Part shown: positions 12,885-23,097 of the stretch, one piece after another | How the letters are laid out: every line of letters starts with the position of its first letter | How positions within the stretch are numbered: position 1 is the stretch's first letter | Source: Microcebus murinus | Taxonomy: Eukaryota > Chordata > Mammalia > Primates > Cheirogaleidae | Direction: 5' to 3' | Assembly: GCF_040939455.1 (NCBI RefSeq) | Contig: NC_134106.1 | Location: forward strand, 75,337,001-75,401,000 | Length of the DNA: 64,000 nucleotides | Notes under the pieces: generated by a model | Told to the model about the DNA's origin: nothing | What the model saw: the letters and a program-made list of their open reading frames with translations, nothing else | Database searches by the model: none | Made by a program: the position numbers and the translations under genes

Positions 12885-13058
12885 GCTCCTTTCAACTCTA
12901 TCCTCCTTGATCTAACTCTACAACAACAACTAAATTACACTAAACAAACAAAACAACCCTCTACCCAAGTATATGGGATATGGGCTAACATGAGACAATC
13001 CATGAAATACAACAGCAGCTGTTAAAAGGGGCACAGGAGCACCCGGAGAAAAGAAACA
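12885..13058 (+). repeat. Copy A of a diverged direct repeat
   Basis: ccctctacccaagtatatgggatatgggcta...agcagctgttaaaaggggcacag aligns with copy B at 15372-15580 at roughly 70% by eye. The two copies sit on either side of an antisense L1. Confidence 0.55.
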
Positions 13059-13059
13059 A

Positions 13060-14989
13060 CATGTATTTTAAACGGTTTATTATGAGATAATGGTAGATTC
13101 ACATGCAGGTGTAAGAAATCATACAAAGAAATAATACGAGGAGATCGCATGGACCCTTTACCCAGTTTCTGCCAATGGCAACATCTCACAAAACTATGAT
13201 ACATATCACGGCCAGGCTGCTGCACCGATACAGTCACCTTACTGAACATTTCCACCCCCACAAGGATCCCCCCTGTGCCCTCTGGTAGCCACACCCACAC
13301 TCCTCCCTCCCCAGCCCCCTGCTTTGTCGCTGGGACCCACTCTTCTGTTCTCCCTTTCTGTAATTTTGTCATTTCAAGAATGTTATATAGATGGAATCAT
13401 ATAGTATGTAAGATCTTTAAGATTGGATTTTTGTCAGTCTGAATAATTTCCTAGAGATTCATCCAGGTCGGCACAATCAGTAATTCATACTTTTTATCGC
13501 TGCGTAGTATTCCATGATACAGATGCACCACAGGCTGTTTAACCATTCACCTACTGAAGGGGGCCTGCGTTATGTCCAGTTATGACTTACGAATAAAGCT
13601 GCTGTCAACATTCAAGCACAGGTAGTTTTGTAAACATGAATTTTCATTTCTCTGGAATAAATGCTTAGGAGCCCACAATTGCTCAGTCATGTGATAGCTG
13701 CATGTCTGATTTTATAAGAAACTGCCAACCTGTTTTCCAAAGTCCTTACAATCTCACCAATATATGGGTGATACAGTTTCTCCACATCCTCACAAGCATT
13801 TGGTGTTATCGCTTGTTTAATTTGAGCTATTCTGATACATATATAACAATATCTCATTGTGGCTTTATATTTCCTTAACAGCTAGTGATGTTAAACATCT
13901 TTTTGTATGTTTACTTGACATCTGTAAATCCCGTTCAGTGAAATATCTCTTCATGTCTTTGCCCATTTCCTTTTTGGATTGTTAGTTTTTTACTGTTGAG
14001 TTCTGAGAGCTCTTTATAAATTCCACATACTAGTCCTTTGTCATATATGTGGTTTATACATATTTTCTCTGAATCTGTGGCTTGTCTTTTCATCCTTGAA
14101 ACAAGGTATTTCACAGAGCAAAAGCTTTTTATGTTGCTTAAGTCCAACTTAGCAATTTATTCTTTAAGGGATCATGCCTTAGTGTCATGTCTAAGAATTC
14201 TTGTGTAGCCCTATGCCCCGATCATTTTCTTCCATTTTTCTTCTAAATGTTTTATAGTTTTACATTTTACTTTCAAGGCTGTGATCTATTTTGAGTTATT
14301 TTTGTATAAGGTGTGAGACTTGTGTAATATAAGGTTTATTTTTTTGACATGTGGAAGTCCAATTGCTCCAGCACCATTTGTCGAAAAGACTATCCTTCCT
14401 CCATTAAGTCACTTTTGCACCTTTGTAAAGAATGGATTGGGCATATTGGTTTGGGTCTATTTCTGGAGATTTCTATTCTGCTCAACTGATCTATTTGTCT
14501 GTCTCTCTGCCAGTAGTACCACATAGTGCTATAGCTATATAATTCATCTGGAAATTAGGTAGACTTATTCTACCTAATTCTTCATCTTCAAAATTGTTTA
14601 GCTATTCTTCCTCCTTTGCCCTCCAGTATAAATTTAGAAGTATCCTGGGTATATTTAACAAAAATCTTGCTGAAATTTTGATAGGAATTGCATCTAGCTT
14701 ATATATCAATTTGAGAAGAATTGACATCTTTACCATGTGGAGTCCTCCAATGTATAAAATATGGCATGTGTCTCCATTTATTTAGATCTTAATTTTTCAT
14801 CACCATTGTATAATTTTTCAGCACACAAATTTAATACATGATCTGTTAGAGTTACTCCTAAGTATTTTTTTTTGAGCAACTGTATTTTTTGTGTTCATTG
14901 TTAATATAAAGAAATGCAATTAATGTTTGTATGTTTATCTTGGGTGTTTATCTGTGACATTGTGAAACTCAGTTATTAGTTTTAAGAGG

Positions 14990-15021
<32 letters not shown>

Positions 15022-15360
15022 AGGTTCCTTGGGTTTTCTATGTAGACACCATCTGCAAATAGGTCAGTTTTATGCCTTCTTTTCTGATCTTTATTCCTTT
15101 TATTTCTTTTTCTTGCCTTATTTCCCTGGCTAGAACTCCCAGCACTATGTTGATTAAGAGTAGTGAGAGCAGACATCTTTGCCTTGTTGCCAATCTTAGA
15201 AGGAAAGTATTCAGTACTTCACCATTAAGTATAATGTTAGCTGTAGGGTTTTTGTTGATGTTCTCCATCAAGTTTAGGAAGTTGCCATTTATTCCTATCT
15301 ATCTGAGAGTTTTTACCATGAATGGGTGTTGACTTTTGTCAAATATTTGCTGAAAAACAT
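13060..15360 (-). repeat. Old L1, antisense, ORF2 and 3' end
   Basis: Read on the plus strand it gives the inverse of L1. The 3' end lies at 13060-13600. The ORF2 part includes gctccagcaccatttgtcgaaaag, tctgtctctctgccagtagtacc, ttgataggaattgcatctagc and tagaactcccagcactatgttg. Many stops; not active. A TG run at 14991-15021 lies inside it. Confidence 0.88.
14991..15021. repeat. (TG)n microsatellite
   Basis: About 15 uninterrupted TG units inside the antisense L1. Confidence 0.95.
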
Positions 15361-15371
15361 TTGTCCGCCTT

Positions 15372-15580
15372 ATAGGTAACCTTTACCTTCTCCTCTACCT
15401 AGTCTTTATTTTTAAAAATTATACAAAAAAACTGATCCTCTATCCAGGTATATAGAATATAGACTAAGATGAAGCTTTCCATGAAGTATGATCACAGCTG
15501 TTTTTAAAAAGTGCAGTAGATCCTCTGTAAAATATAGAAATGGAAATGGAAAAACATACAACATAATTTTAAGCAAAGAA
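15372..15580 (+). repeat. Copy B of the diverged direct repeat
   Basis: gatcctctatccaggtatatagaatatagacta...cacagctgtttttaaaaagtgcag aligns with copy A at 12885-13058. Both run toward an acaacat...attttaa stretch. A purine-rich GAAA/GGA tract follows at 15573-15630. The family is not known to me. Confidence 0.55.
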
Positions 15581-16247
15581 AGAAAGAAAGAGGGGAGGAG
15601 GAGGGAAGGAGGGAGAGAAGGGAGGAGCAATCACAGATGCAATGTACATGGGTATAATATGGTTGAGATAATATCTGATGTTGGGTGATTATTTGTGCAA
15701 TTATATGGACAGAAGTCTGGAAGACTAAATACCAAACTGTTGAGTAAGAGAGGATGAGGTGGAAAAAGACTTTCACTCTTTATCATTTTATTCTCTTCTC
15801 TAAATGCTTTAACACAGATGATATTAGTTGGTAATATTTTTAATCTAATAAAAAATATGGGGAAATGTTATATTGCAAAATGCTATGAACCACAGTTTGA
15901 CTTTTTGCATACCTGAACATAATTTTTCACTTAAGATGCTATCTTTGCCAGCTTAAAACATGAATGCTTTGGCAGGGAGATATTATTAAGACAAGCTCCA
16001 CCTTCACTCCTATTCACACTGAATAAAAAGGACAAAGACTCAAAAGAGGGGCTCAAGAAAGAAAAAGACAAGGAAGCAATCTCTGTAAAAAATTCTGTTA
16101 CCCCCCACTCCAAACAAATGCTCGCAAAGGTTTCATTTCATGGTTTGAGTGTTTAGGTCAGTATAATCTAAAGGTGGCGACTTCAGATTTGATGGGAGAG
16201 GATTGAATGTGTCTAGCATGATGGATGTAATAGAGGCAGGGACAGAT

Positions 16248-16321
16248 ATGTCCACACACACTCACACACACACATACACATACACACACATACACACACA
16301 CACTCATACACACACACACTC
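16248..16321. repeat. Imperfect (CA)n microsatellite
   Basis: CA units with interspersed TA and TC over about 74 bp. Confidence 0.95.
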
Positions 16322-16984
16322 AGCAAAGGGGAATGAAGGATGCCTTTCTCCTTCTTCCCAAGTCTCAGACCAGGTTCACAGCAGAACATAACTAGAAGAC
16401 AGCCCTACAGAAGAGAGGTCATTGTGAATTAGACAAGAAATAGCTACCTTACAAAGACATTGGAGCAAAAACACCTTGGCTAGTTTACAGACACTGGTAT
16501 GACCTGTCACTATCTCAGCAGGTGACAGAAGAAACATCCCGAGTTTTCTGTATATTCCCAGGACAATTCTCCAAGGATCTCTTTCTTCCTCTGAAGAGGA
16601 AGAGCCAGCTTCCCAAGGAGCTACTCAGTGCAAGAGACACAGCTAAAGGGAGATCAGAACACCCCACAACTACCAGCGAGATGTGAGACCAGTGCTAACC
16701 GCCACCTTGACCCAATAAAAACCTGAGGACGCAAACCCACCACCCGAAGTGCATCCTGTTTACACTGTAATGCACTGACAGTCCAAATTGGGGTGGGGAT
16801 GGGGTGTGACAAGTTTAGCAAATAAAAAACTGCAGACGACATAAAAGGAAAAATCACTAAACAAGGAAATGTAACAAGTATTAAACGTATGAGAAAATAT
16901 TCAACCTCTCAAAAAAAAACCCAAAAATGGACAATTTTAATGGCAAAACAGCACCAGCTGCTGATTACCTATGCTAAGAGCTCC

Positions 16985-17200
16985 CCCCCAAAAACCTACC
17001 TTACTTCCAACCCCAAGTGCACCATTTCATTACCATGTGACCTAGTGCAAACAACTCAATTTCTCTGTGCCTCAGTTCTAACTTGGGGATTACAATTGCT
17101 CCTCACTGGCAGACTTGCTGAGGAAGCTGGGCGAGATGATGTGTGCAACGTGCTCAGCACAGCGTTAACACAGAATGAACACTCAGTATCTGTTAGGCAT
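16985..17200 (+). repeat. MIR SINE
   Basis: ccatgtgacctagtgcaaac then ctctgtgcctcagttctaacttggggatt and gctgggcgagatgatgtgtgcaacgtgctcagcacagcg, in MIR order. Confidence 0.75.
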
Positions 17201-17249
17201 TGTTTATATCTATAGCAATTCAGCCTAGAAAAAGCATCACAGGGATAGC

Positions 17250-17570
17250 AAAGCCAGCAAGTGGGAGGAGCCTATTCACAGACTATTGGTGGCATCACAA
17301 ATTAACACAGCTCTTTTGGAAAATAATTTGGCAAGGCATATTAAGGAGACATGACAGTACTGATATCTTTAGATTGTCCCTAAGGAAACAATTGAAATGA
17401 AGGGAAAATCCAAGTATGCATGCTGAAGCCCTATGTATAAAGGTAAAAATTGAAATATTTGAATTGAAATAATGTAAATGTCTACTAATAGTAAGAGAAT
17501 AACTAACTCAATAATAACACTTTAACTTAATATTTTGTTGTCATTAACAATTACAATTAAAAAGATAATC
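17250..17570 (+). repeat. Old L1 3'-region fragment
   Basis: The ctcttttggaaaataatttggcaaggc phrase with the AT-rich run that follows is typical of ancient L1 3' ends. Confidence 0.55.
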
Positions 17571-18169
17571 TAGCAGCATAAAAAAACATGCTTAGGATGT
17601 AATATTAAAAAGCCAAAACTTAAGCAATAAGCATTTCCACACTGAGGTTACAACCACATAAAAAAGCAAACCATGTGACTCCCCCCTCTCACCCTCCACC
17701 CCGCCCCCCATCCTCGGCTCCCCCCGCCCAACCACTTTCCTTTCTGGGGCAGTCAGTGTCTCCAGCTGAGTTGCCCTGGCCTGTCCCTCCCCATTAGTTA
17801 ACCCAACTGAGGCCACCTTGAGGGTACTGCCTCCTCCTCTCACAGGAAGTTCGACCAGCGCTTCTTAAGGGGCTGCCTTCCTCCAGCTGAAAACTCTGAG
17901 CTGATCTCACTGGATCCCACTGAAAACCCTTCTGGGACTCTCAGTGGCCACATAATGAAGCCAAGACACTAGGGCCACCTCACTGCCCTGCACCCCTCTC
18001 ACTCCTATCCTGCACACCGCCTCACCCCCAGGTCCCTAAAGGCAGCAACTGTCCCCACTCCCTTCCATGTCGTCCACATGCAATGCCCTTCTCCCTGCAT
18101 TCACCTTCCAAACTCCTATTCATCTGAAACCCCGGACATCACGACGCTGAGAGGTTGCCATGCCCCGCC

Positions 18170-18355
18170 CTGATTTTCATCAATGCCTCTCTTCTGGCTA
18201 CTTCTGCAAGGCCTTTGCAGGTGCTGATACCTGTGTACAGATCTCTTCCCACCACCCTGCCAAGCTCTTGGAGGGTGTGTATTCACCTTCCATCCCACGT
18301 CTAGTCCAGTGCCAGAACCACAGCAAGAGCTCAGAGAACGTTGGTTAAAATTAGG
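18170..18355 (+). repeat. L2 3'-end fragment
   Basis: accaccctgccaagctcttggaggg and cgtctagtccagtgccagaaccacagcaagagctcagagaa match the L2 3' end pattern. Confidence 0.6.
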
Positions 18356-19049
18356 GGTTTTGTATTTCTTTCATTTATCTTCTCTAATGTGGTCATGCAG
18401 TTGTCTGTGCACATTAAGTCACACGGAGTCTGTATTTTCCCCCTGGACTCGGGCAACAGAACTGCTGTCCCAGAGGCCTCTGTGTTCTGGTGCTGCCACA
18501 GGGCAGCCAAGACTGTGTGGCTCCCAGAGCCACATCCACACAGAGGACCTGACTGTGGGAAATGCTTTCCAATAACCTAAAACGAGATTGCAGACGAATG
18601 GCACACCAAAGACCCTAATTGCTGTTTTAAAAAAAGAAAGTCAAGAGAGAAAAGAGCAAAACAACATCCCCAAATGTCAGAATAATGCCTAGACATCTTC
18701 ATGCTTTAATATGACATGTTTCTAATATCAATATGGTCACTGCATTGCAATGGTTCAATGGTCAACAACAACAAAGTGAATTTCCTGAATTTTTTATTGT
18801 TGTTGTTGTTTTCCCTGGCTTTTGTCCTGAAATCAAGCCACAGTTGGGGACCAGTACAGTATGGGTGGCTTTCTGGTTGGAGGAACCAGGAAAATAAGCA
18901 AAAGCAACCAGAGTGTGAGGAAAAATCCTAGAGAGGAAAGAGTAGAAGAAGGGGTCCCCTAATTCTGTACATGAATCTGGGTGAGTCTGAGACTGACCAC
19001 TTAAGTAGCATGCACCACACTCAAAGCAGTGCAGCAAAGGCTTAGAGAG

Positions 19050-20205
19050 CTGAACTGAGACTTTAAATCCACAGAAGATAAGACAAAACTCAAGGTCAGG
19101 CTTGAGTCTGGGTTAATTCCCTGCTAAACCAAACCATCAACTTTTTTCAGAAGAATGTAACATAACTCAGAGTCTGCAAAACATAGCAATCACAATGCCC
19201 AGGACATAATCCAAAGTTACTCATTTACAAAGAACCAGGAAAATGTGACCCATTCCCCAAAGAAAAGATAATAAATGCCTACCCTAAAATGATCCATATG
19301 TTGGAATTATCAGACAAGGGCTTTAAAGCACATATTGTTATCATACTCCATAAGGTCCAAGAAAATATTCTCTGATTAATAAAAAAAATAGAGAATCTCA
19401 ACAGAGAAATGGGAAATAAAAACAAGAAACAAGCAAAAATTTTAGAATGAAAAAATATAATATCTGAAAACAAAAGTTCACTGGATAGGCTTACTAATAG
19501 CAAAATGGAGATGACGAAGGAAAAATTCAGTGAACTTGAAGATAGATTAATATAAATTATCCAAAAGGGAAAGAAAAGAAATTTTAAAAATAAACATCAA
19601 AAAAGATATAAATAACTGAAGAAATATTCTGTATTCATGTTTTAGAATAGAGGTCCTCAACCCATGGTGAGTTGCATAATTATTTCATTGTATATTACGA
19701 TGTAATAATAATATAAACAAAGTGCACAATAAATTTAATGCACTTGAATTATCCTGAAACCATCTCCCCACCTCCCTTGTCTGTGAAAAAATTGTCTTCT
19801 ATGAAAACAGTCCCTGGTGCCAAAAAGGTTGGAGACCACTGTTAGAAGACTCAATGTTGTTAAGATGTCAATTCTTGGCATCCTAACACAATCCCAGTCA
19901 AGTTCCCACCAAGTTATCTTATAGATATTGACAAACTTATTCTAAAATTTATATAAAAGGCAAAAGACCTAGAATATCAGACTGATATTGAAGAACACAG
20001 TTGAAAGATCACAATAGATTATTTTAAGACTATAGTAATCAAGACAACATGGTATTAGAGACAGAATAGACACAGAAGTCAATGGAACAGAATAGAGAAC
20101 CCAGAAATAGTCCCACACAAATATAGTCAACTGAGTTTTGACAAAGGCACAAAAGCAATTCAACCAAGGCAGGATAGTCTTTCTAAATGGTGTTAGAACC
20201 ACTGG
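19050..20205 (+). repeat. Old L1, internally deleted, left half
   Basis: 19050-19610 is ORF1-region sequence (gttggaattatcagacaagggctttaaagc; cagtgaacttgaagatagatta). It then jumps to ORF2 3' sequence (gaagaaatattctgtattcatg; actcaatgttgttaagatgtcaattc; catggtattagagacagaatagacac). A DNA transposon at 19648-19841 splits it. It ends at the ERV edge at about 20205 and resumes at 23558, with several hundred bases of L1 missing. Confidence 0.85.
19648..19841. mobile_element. Small hAT-type (MER-like) DNA transposon
   Basis: Terminal inverted repeats: the left end taGAGGTCCTCAACC pairs with the right end GGTTGGAGACCACTG, 11 of 15 matching. TTAGAA flanks it on both sides (19642-19647 and 19842-19847). 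It interrupts an L1 that rejoins across it. No coding capacity. Confidence 0.75.
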
Positions 20206-20420
20206 ACAGCCTACCTGTTAACTTATGGGGGCGTGATATCCTTGCACAAATGAATGTCATTATGTGTAGCGCCAATGAAGTTGTAGCCAGCCAAATGCTT
20301 AAACAGGGATTCCTCCCAGGACAGGGTTTAGGCAAAGAGGGTCAGGGACTAAGAGCACCCCTAACCACCCTCCCTAAGTCAGACAGATCAGGACTAGGGT
20401 TCAAAGACCATTTTTCATAA
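20206..20420 (+). pseudogene. ERV protease C-terminal fragment with G-patch
   Basis: After about seven codons of L1 origin the frame enters retroviral sequence with LWGRDILAQM, the conserved GRDxL helix near the protease end. At 20303-20363 it carries a G-patch, GFLPGQGLGKEGQG, a glycine-rich RNA-binding module attached to the protease of betaretroviruses. The active-site DTG region is lost with the deleted left side. The frame stops at TAA 20418-20420, and pol continues in the -1 frame, as expected from the betaretroviral pro-pol frameshift. A run of five T just before the stop is in the right place, but no perfect slippery heptamer is visible. Confidence 0.88.
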
Positions 20421-20422
20421 GG

Positions 20423-21830
20423 GCCATTGATCCCTCTGCACTTCAGGCAGATAAAATCACTTGGAAAAGTGACTCACCTGTCTGGATCGATCAGTGGCCC
20501 CTCCCATCTAACAAGCTAGCCGCAGCTACAGTGTTGGTGCAGGAACAATTAGCTGCCGGACACATAGAGCCCTCTACTTCACCATGGAACACCCCCATTT
20601 TCATCATTCAAAAAAAGACTGGCAAATGGCGGCTGCTACAAGACTTACGGGCTGTTAACCAAACAATGGTTCCCATGGGAGCACTCCAGCCTGGTTTGCC
20701 TTCGCCAGTAGCTATCCCCAAAGGCTACTATAAAATAGTCATTGACCTAAAAGACTGCTTTTTCTCCATACCATTGCACCCAGATGACTGCATATGCTTC
20801 GCATTCAGTCTCCCAGTAGTAAACTGTATAGGACCCTCTCCGCGCTTCTAATGGCAAGTATTGCCTCAAGGCATGGCCAACAGCCCCACCCTTTGCCAAA
20901 AATATGTAGCTCAGACAATTGATTCTTTTAGAATTCAACATCCTCAGCTATATATAATTCATTATATAGATGACATTCTTCTCGCTGGGGCCGATGAGGC
21001 AACCTTACATCAAGTTACCATGCAGGTTGTCTCGGCCTTACAAGCTCGAGGCCTCTGCCTATCCCCTGAAAAAATTCAGGTCTGCCCCCCTCACCTGTTC
21101 CTAGGCTTTAAATTGTTCCCCAATAAGGTCCTCTCCCAAAAGGTGCAAATCAGAAAAGACTCTCTTCAATGCCTTAATGATTTTCAGCGCCTTCTAGGCG
21201 ACATTAATTAGCTTCGCCCATATTTAAAACTCACCACGGGACAGTTAAAACCCCTATTTGACATCCCGCAGGGAGATGCCAATCCAACCTCTCCACGCTC
21301 CCTAACTAAAGAAGGGCAGCAAGCGCTTAGTTTGGTAGAGCAGGCCATAAATGCCCAGGCCATTGGCTACTTCTCCCCCAATTCCCCCTTATACTTCATT
21401 GTCCTCCCTACCCCCTTTTCACCCACGAGACTCTTCTGGCAGGGCAAGCCCCTTTTTTGGGTTCACCTATCGGCTTCCCCCCCTAAAGTCCTTCCCACCT
21501 ACCCTTATTTAATAGCTAAGATTATTCACTTGGGGCAAAAAAACTCCCTTAAGCTCTTTAAAAATCCAAATATCATAATACTCCCTTACAATGCTTCCCA
21601 AATTCGGTGGCTAATACAAAATGATAATGACTGGGCAATTAACTATACGTCTTTCCAGGGCAAACTAAATAATCATTACCCCCCTGATAAACTAATTCAG
21701 TTCCTCTATCAGACACCTGTAATATTTCCCAAAAAAACAAGAGTCTCCCCCATTCCAAGATTATTTACTAACAACACCAGCAAACTCAGATGGGGCCTAG
21801 AGACCCATGATGGCCTGACACTCAGCCAAG
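20423..21830 (+). pseudogene. ERV pol: reverse transcriptase and start of RNase H, two stops
   Basis: The frame reads from [12 protein letters not shown] through the fingers and palm. LPQGMANSPT follows, then the catalytic YIDD at 20963-20974. In-frame stops are TAA at 20849-20851 (just before WQVLPQGM) and TAG at 21209-21211 (where LLGDIN is followed by LRPYLKL, so a TGG tryptophan codon probably became TAG). After the connection domain the frame reaches a degenerate RNase H start (LFTNNTSKLR; the first catalytic aspartate appears as N). It is lost around 21800-21860, where the sequence changes to env. Integrase is absent. The element cannot make a full polymerase. Confidence 0.92.
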
Positions 21831-21858
21831 TCACAGTCCTAGGCCTTTGCCTTCTTAG

Positions 21859-22104
21859 CCCAAAAATGCTTCCCCCCACACCCTTAAAAAAATATGCAAT
21901 CAGTCAATTACTGTCGACTCCACCTTTCAGTATATTCAGGCATCTAACACCTCTTATTTTGCTTGTTCTTCCAGCCTTACCCCGTATGTAGTCACTGCAA
22001 CGTTTCTTGAGCATAGAGAATATTGTATGTTAGTCATGCTTTTCCCCAGACTCACTATACGTCCTGCTGACAAATTGCTCAAATTTTAAGAGCGCGGCAC
22101 CACA
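21859..22104 (+). pseudogene. ERV env SU C-terminal remnant
   Basis: In the same frame as the TM frame downstream, this segment reads NASPHTLKKIC...SNTSYFACSSSLTPYVV...EHREYCMLVMLFPRLTIR. These are cysteine-bearing strands typical of the last part of a type D-like surface subunit. The frame is open from after TAG 21856-21858 to a TAA at 22087-22089, just upstream of a basic stretch (PQKKRE) that corresponds to the SU-TM cleavage region. Everything N-terminal of this in SU, including the receptor-binding part, is missing. The join to RNase H sequence lies somewhere in 21800-21860. Confidence 0.75.
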
Positions 22105-22806
22105 ATGCCCCAAAAAAAGAGAGAGCCCATCACGGCCATAACACTGACAGTTGTTCTAGGCCTTGGTGCCACAGGGGCTAGAACAGGCATAGCCTCTCTA
22201 GTCACCTCCAACCAGCAATACCTGCAGCTCTCTGCTGCCATCAATAATGATCTCCGAGAGCTACAACAGGGCCTAAAATATCTCAAAAAATCCCTCGCTT
22301 CACTTTCTGAGGTAGTGTTACAAAATAAAAGAGGCCTAGACTTAGTGTTCCTCCAAGAAAAAAGTTTATGCGCAGCACTTAAAAAAAAATGTTGCTTCTA
22401 CGCAGACAAAACAGGTCTAGTAAAAGATAGCATTAAAAGAGTTAGACAGAGCCTAAAAGATAAAAAACAAAAAAAACAAAAAAAAAAACAGAATAAAGCG
22501 TGGTATCAAAATTGGTTTTCCACATCCCCCTGGCTATCCACATTGCTTCCCAGTGTCTTAGGGCCACTTATAGGTTTTCTGTTGCTCCTCACCTTTGGGC
22601 CTTGGGCATTTAAAAAACTAACTAATTTTGTCAAGTCACAGGTAGACGCAGCCACACAAAAATCGGTCTCCGTGTTTTACCAACGGCTAAAACAAAGAGG
22701 CTCCAAAAAAGACCTCCGTAGAGAGTCTCCCAATACACCCACTAAAGGTCTAAATTTCTCAAACCTTGCCTCAGACATAAAATGCAATTGGTTCCAAAGG
22801 CTATAA
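22105..22806 (+). CDS. ERV env transmembrane subunit, uninterrupted 233-codon frame
   Basis: The frame opens at ATG 22105, just after the in-frame stop that ends SU, and runs 233 codons to TAA 22804-22806. By residue: a basic cleavage-like stretch at 1-7, a hydrophobic glycine/alanine-rich fusion-peptide-like region at 8-30, and a heptad helix at about 35-70. The conserved LQNKRGLDLVFL segment (immunosuppressive-domain position) is at 72-83 and C89-X6-C96-C97 follows. A lysine/glutamine-rich stretch is at 113-131, a membrane helix at about 147-168, and a basic tail of about 60 residues follows. The frame survives several A-runs of 6-10 bases where indels are common. There is no signal peptide, so membrane delivery is doubtful. 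Whether it is expressed cannot be told from sequence. Confidence 0.8.
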   Translation: MPQKKREPITAITLTVVLGLGATGARTGIASLVTSNQQYLQLSAAINNDLRELQQGLKYLKKSLASLSEVVLQNKRGLDLVFLQEKSLCAALKKKCCFYADKTGLVKDSIKRVRQSLKDKKQKKQKKKQNKAWYQNWFSTSPWLSTLLPSVLGPLIGFLLLLTFGPWAFKKLTNFVKSQVDAATQKSVSVFYQRLKQRGSKKDLRRESPNTPTKGLNFSNLASDIKCNWFQRL

Positions 22807-22899
22807 AGATGCCCATGACAAAATTATCGCAATGCCATATACCAAAGGCACACCCTGCCAATAGTAAGGTGACTCCATGACAGAAATATTATAGGTCCA

Positions 22900-23050
22900 T
22901 GCCCAGAGGCACACTTCATAATCAAAAGTGCCAAAGCTAAATGCCACCTACATAGCCTAAGACAGAGGCCTCACCTTCACGTTAATCGCCCAATCTTATA
23001 TTTAGGGTGCTGGTCGCAGAAGCCCATCGCATAGCCTAAGACAGGCTCTC
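22900..23050 (+). promoter_or_regulatory. Constitutive transport element (CTE)-like region
   Basis: Between the env stop and the polypurine tract the 12-mer AGCCTAAGACAG occurs twice, at 22954-22965 and 23033-23044, 79 bp apart. Type D retroviruses place their CTE exactly here: a long stem-loop with two related internal loops containing CCTAAGACA(G) that bind the export factor NXF1/TAP and carry unspliced RNA out of the nucleus. Position, motif, copy number and spacing all fit. I did not fold the RNA, and pairing of the arms was not established. Confidence 0.7.
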
Positions 23051-23082
23051 TACCCACCTATATAAATCTTCCTCATATTAAT

Positions 23083-23097
23083 AAAGAGAGGGGGAGA
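23083..23097 (+). other. ERV polypurine tract (PPT)
   Basis: Fifteen purines, AAAGAGAGGGGGAGA, end directly at the TG that starts the 3' LTR. This is the position of the plus-strand primer for reverse transcription. Confidence 0.9.

Noticed and set aside
20405..20420. Slippery heptamer for pro-pol frameshifting
   Set aside because: The frames do differ by -1 and a T5 run precedes the stop, but the text does not fit X-XXY-YYZ; the site may be mutated.
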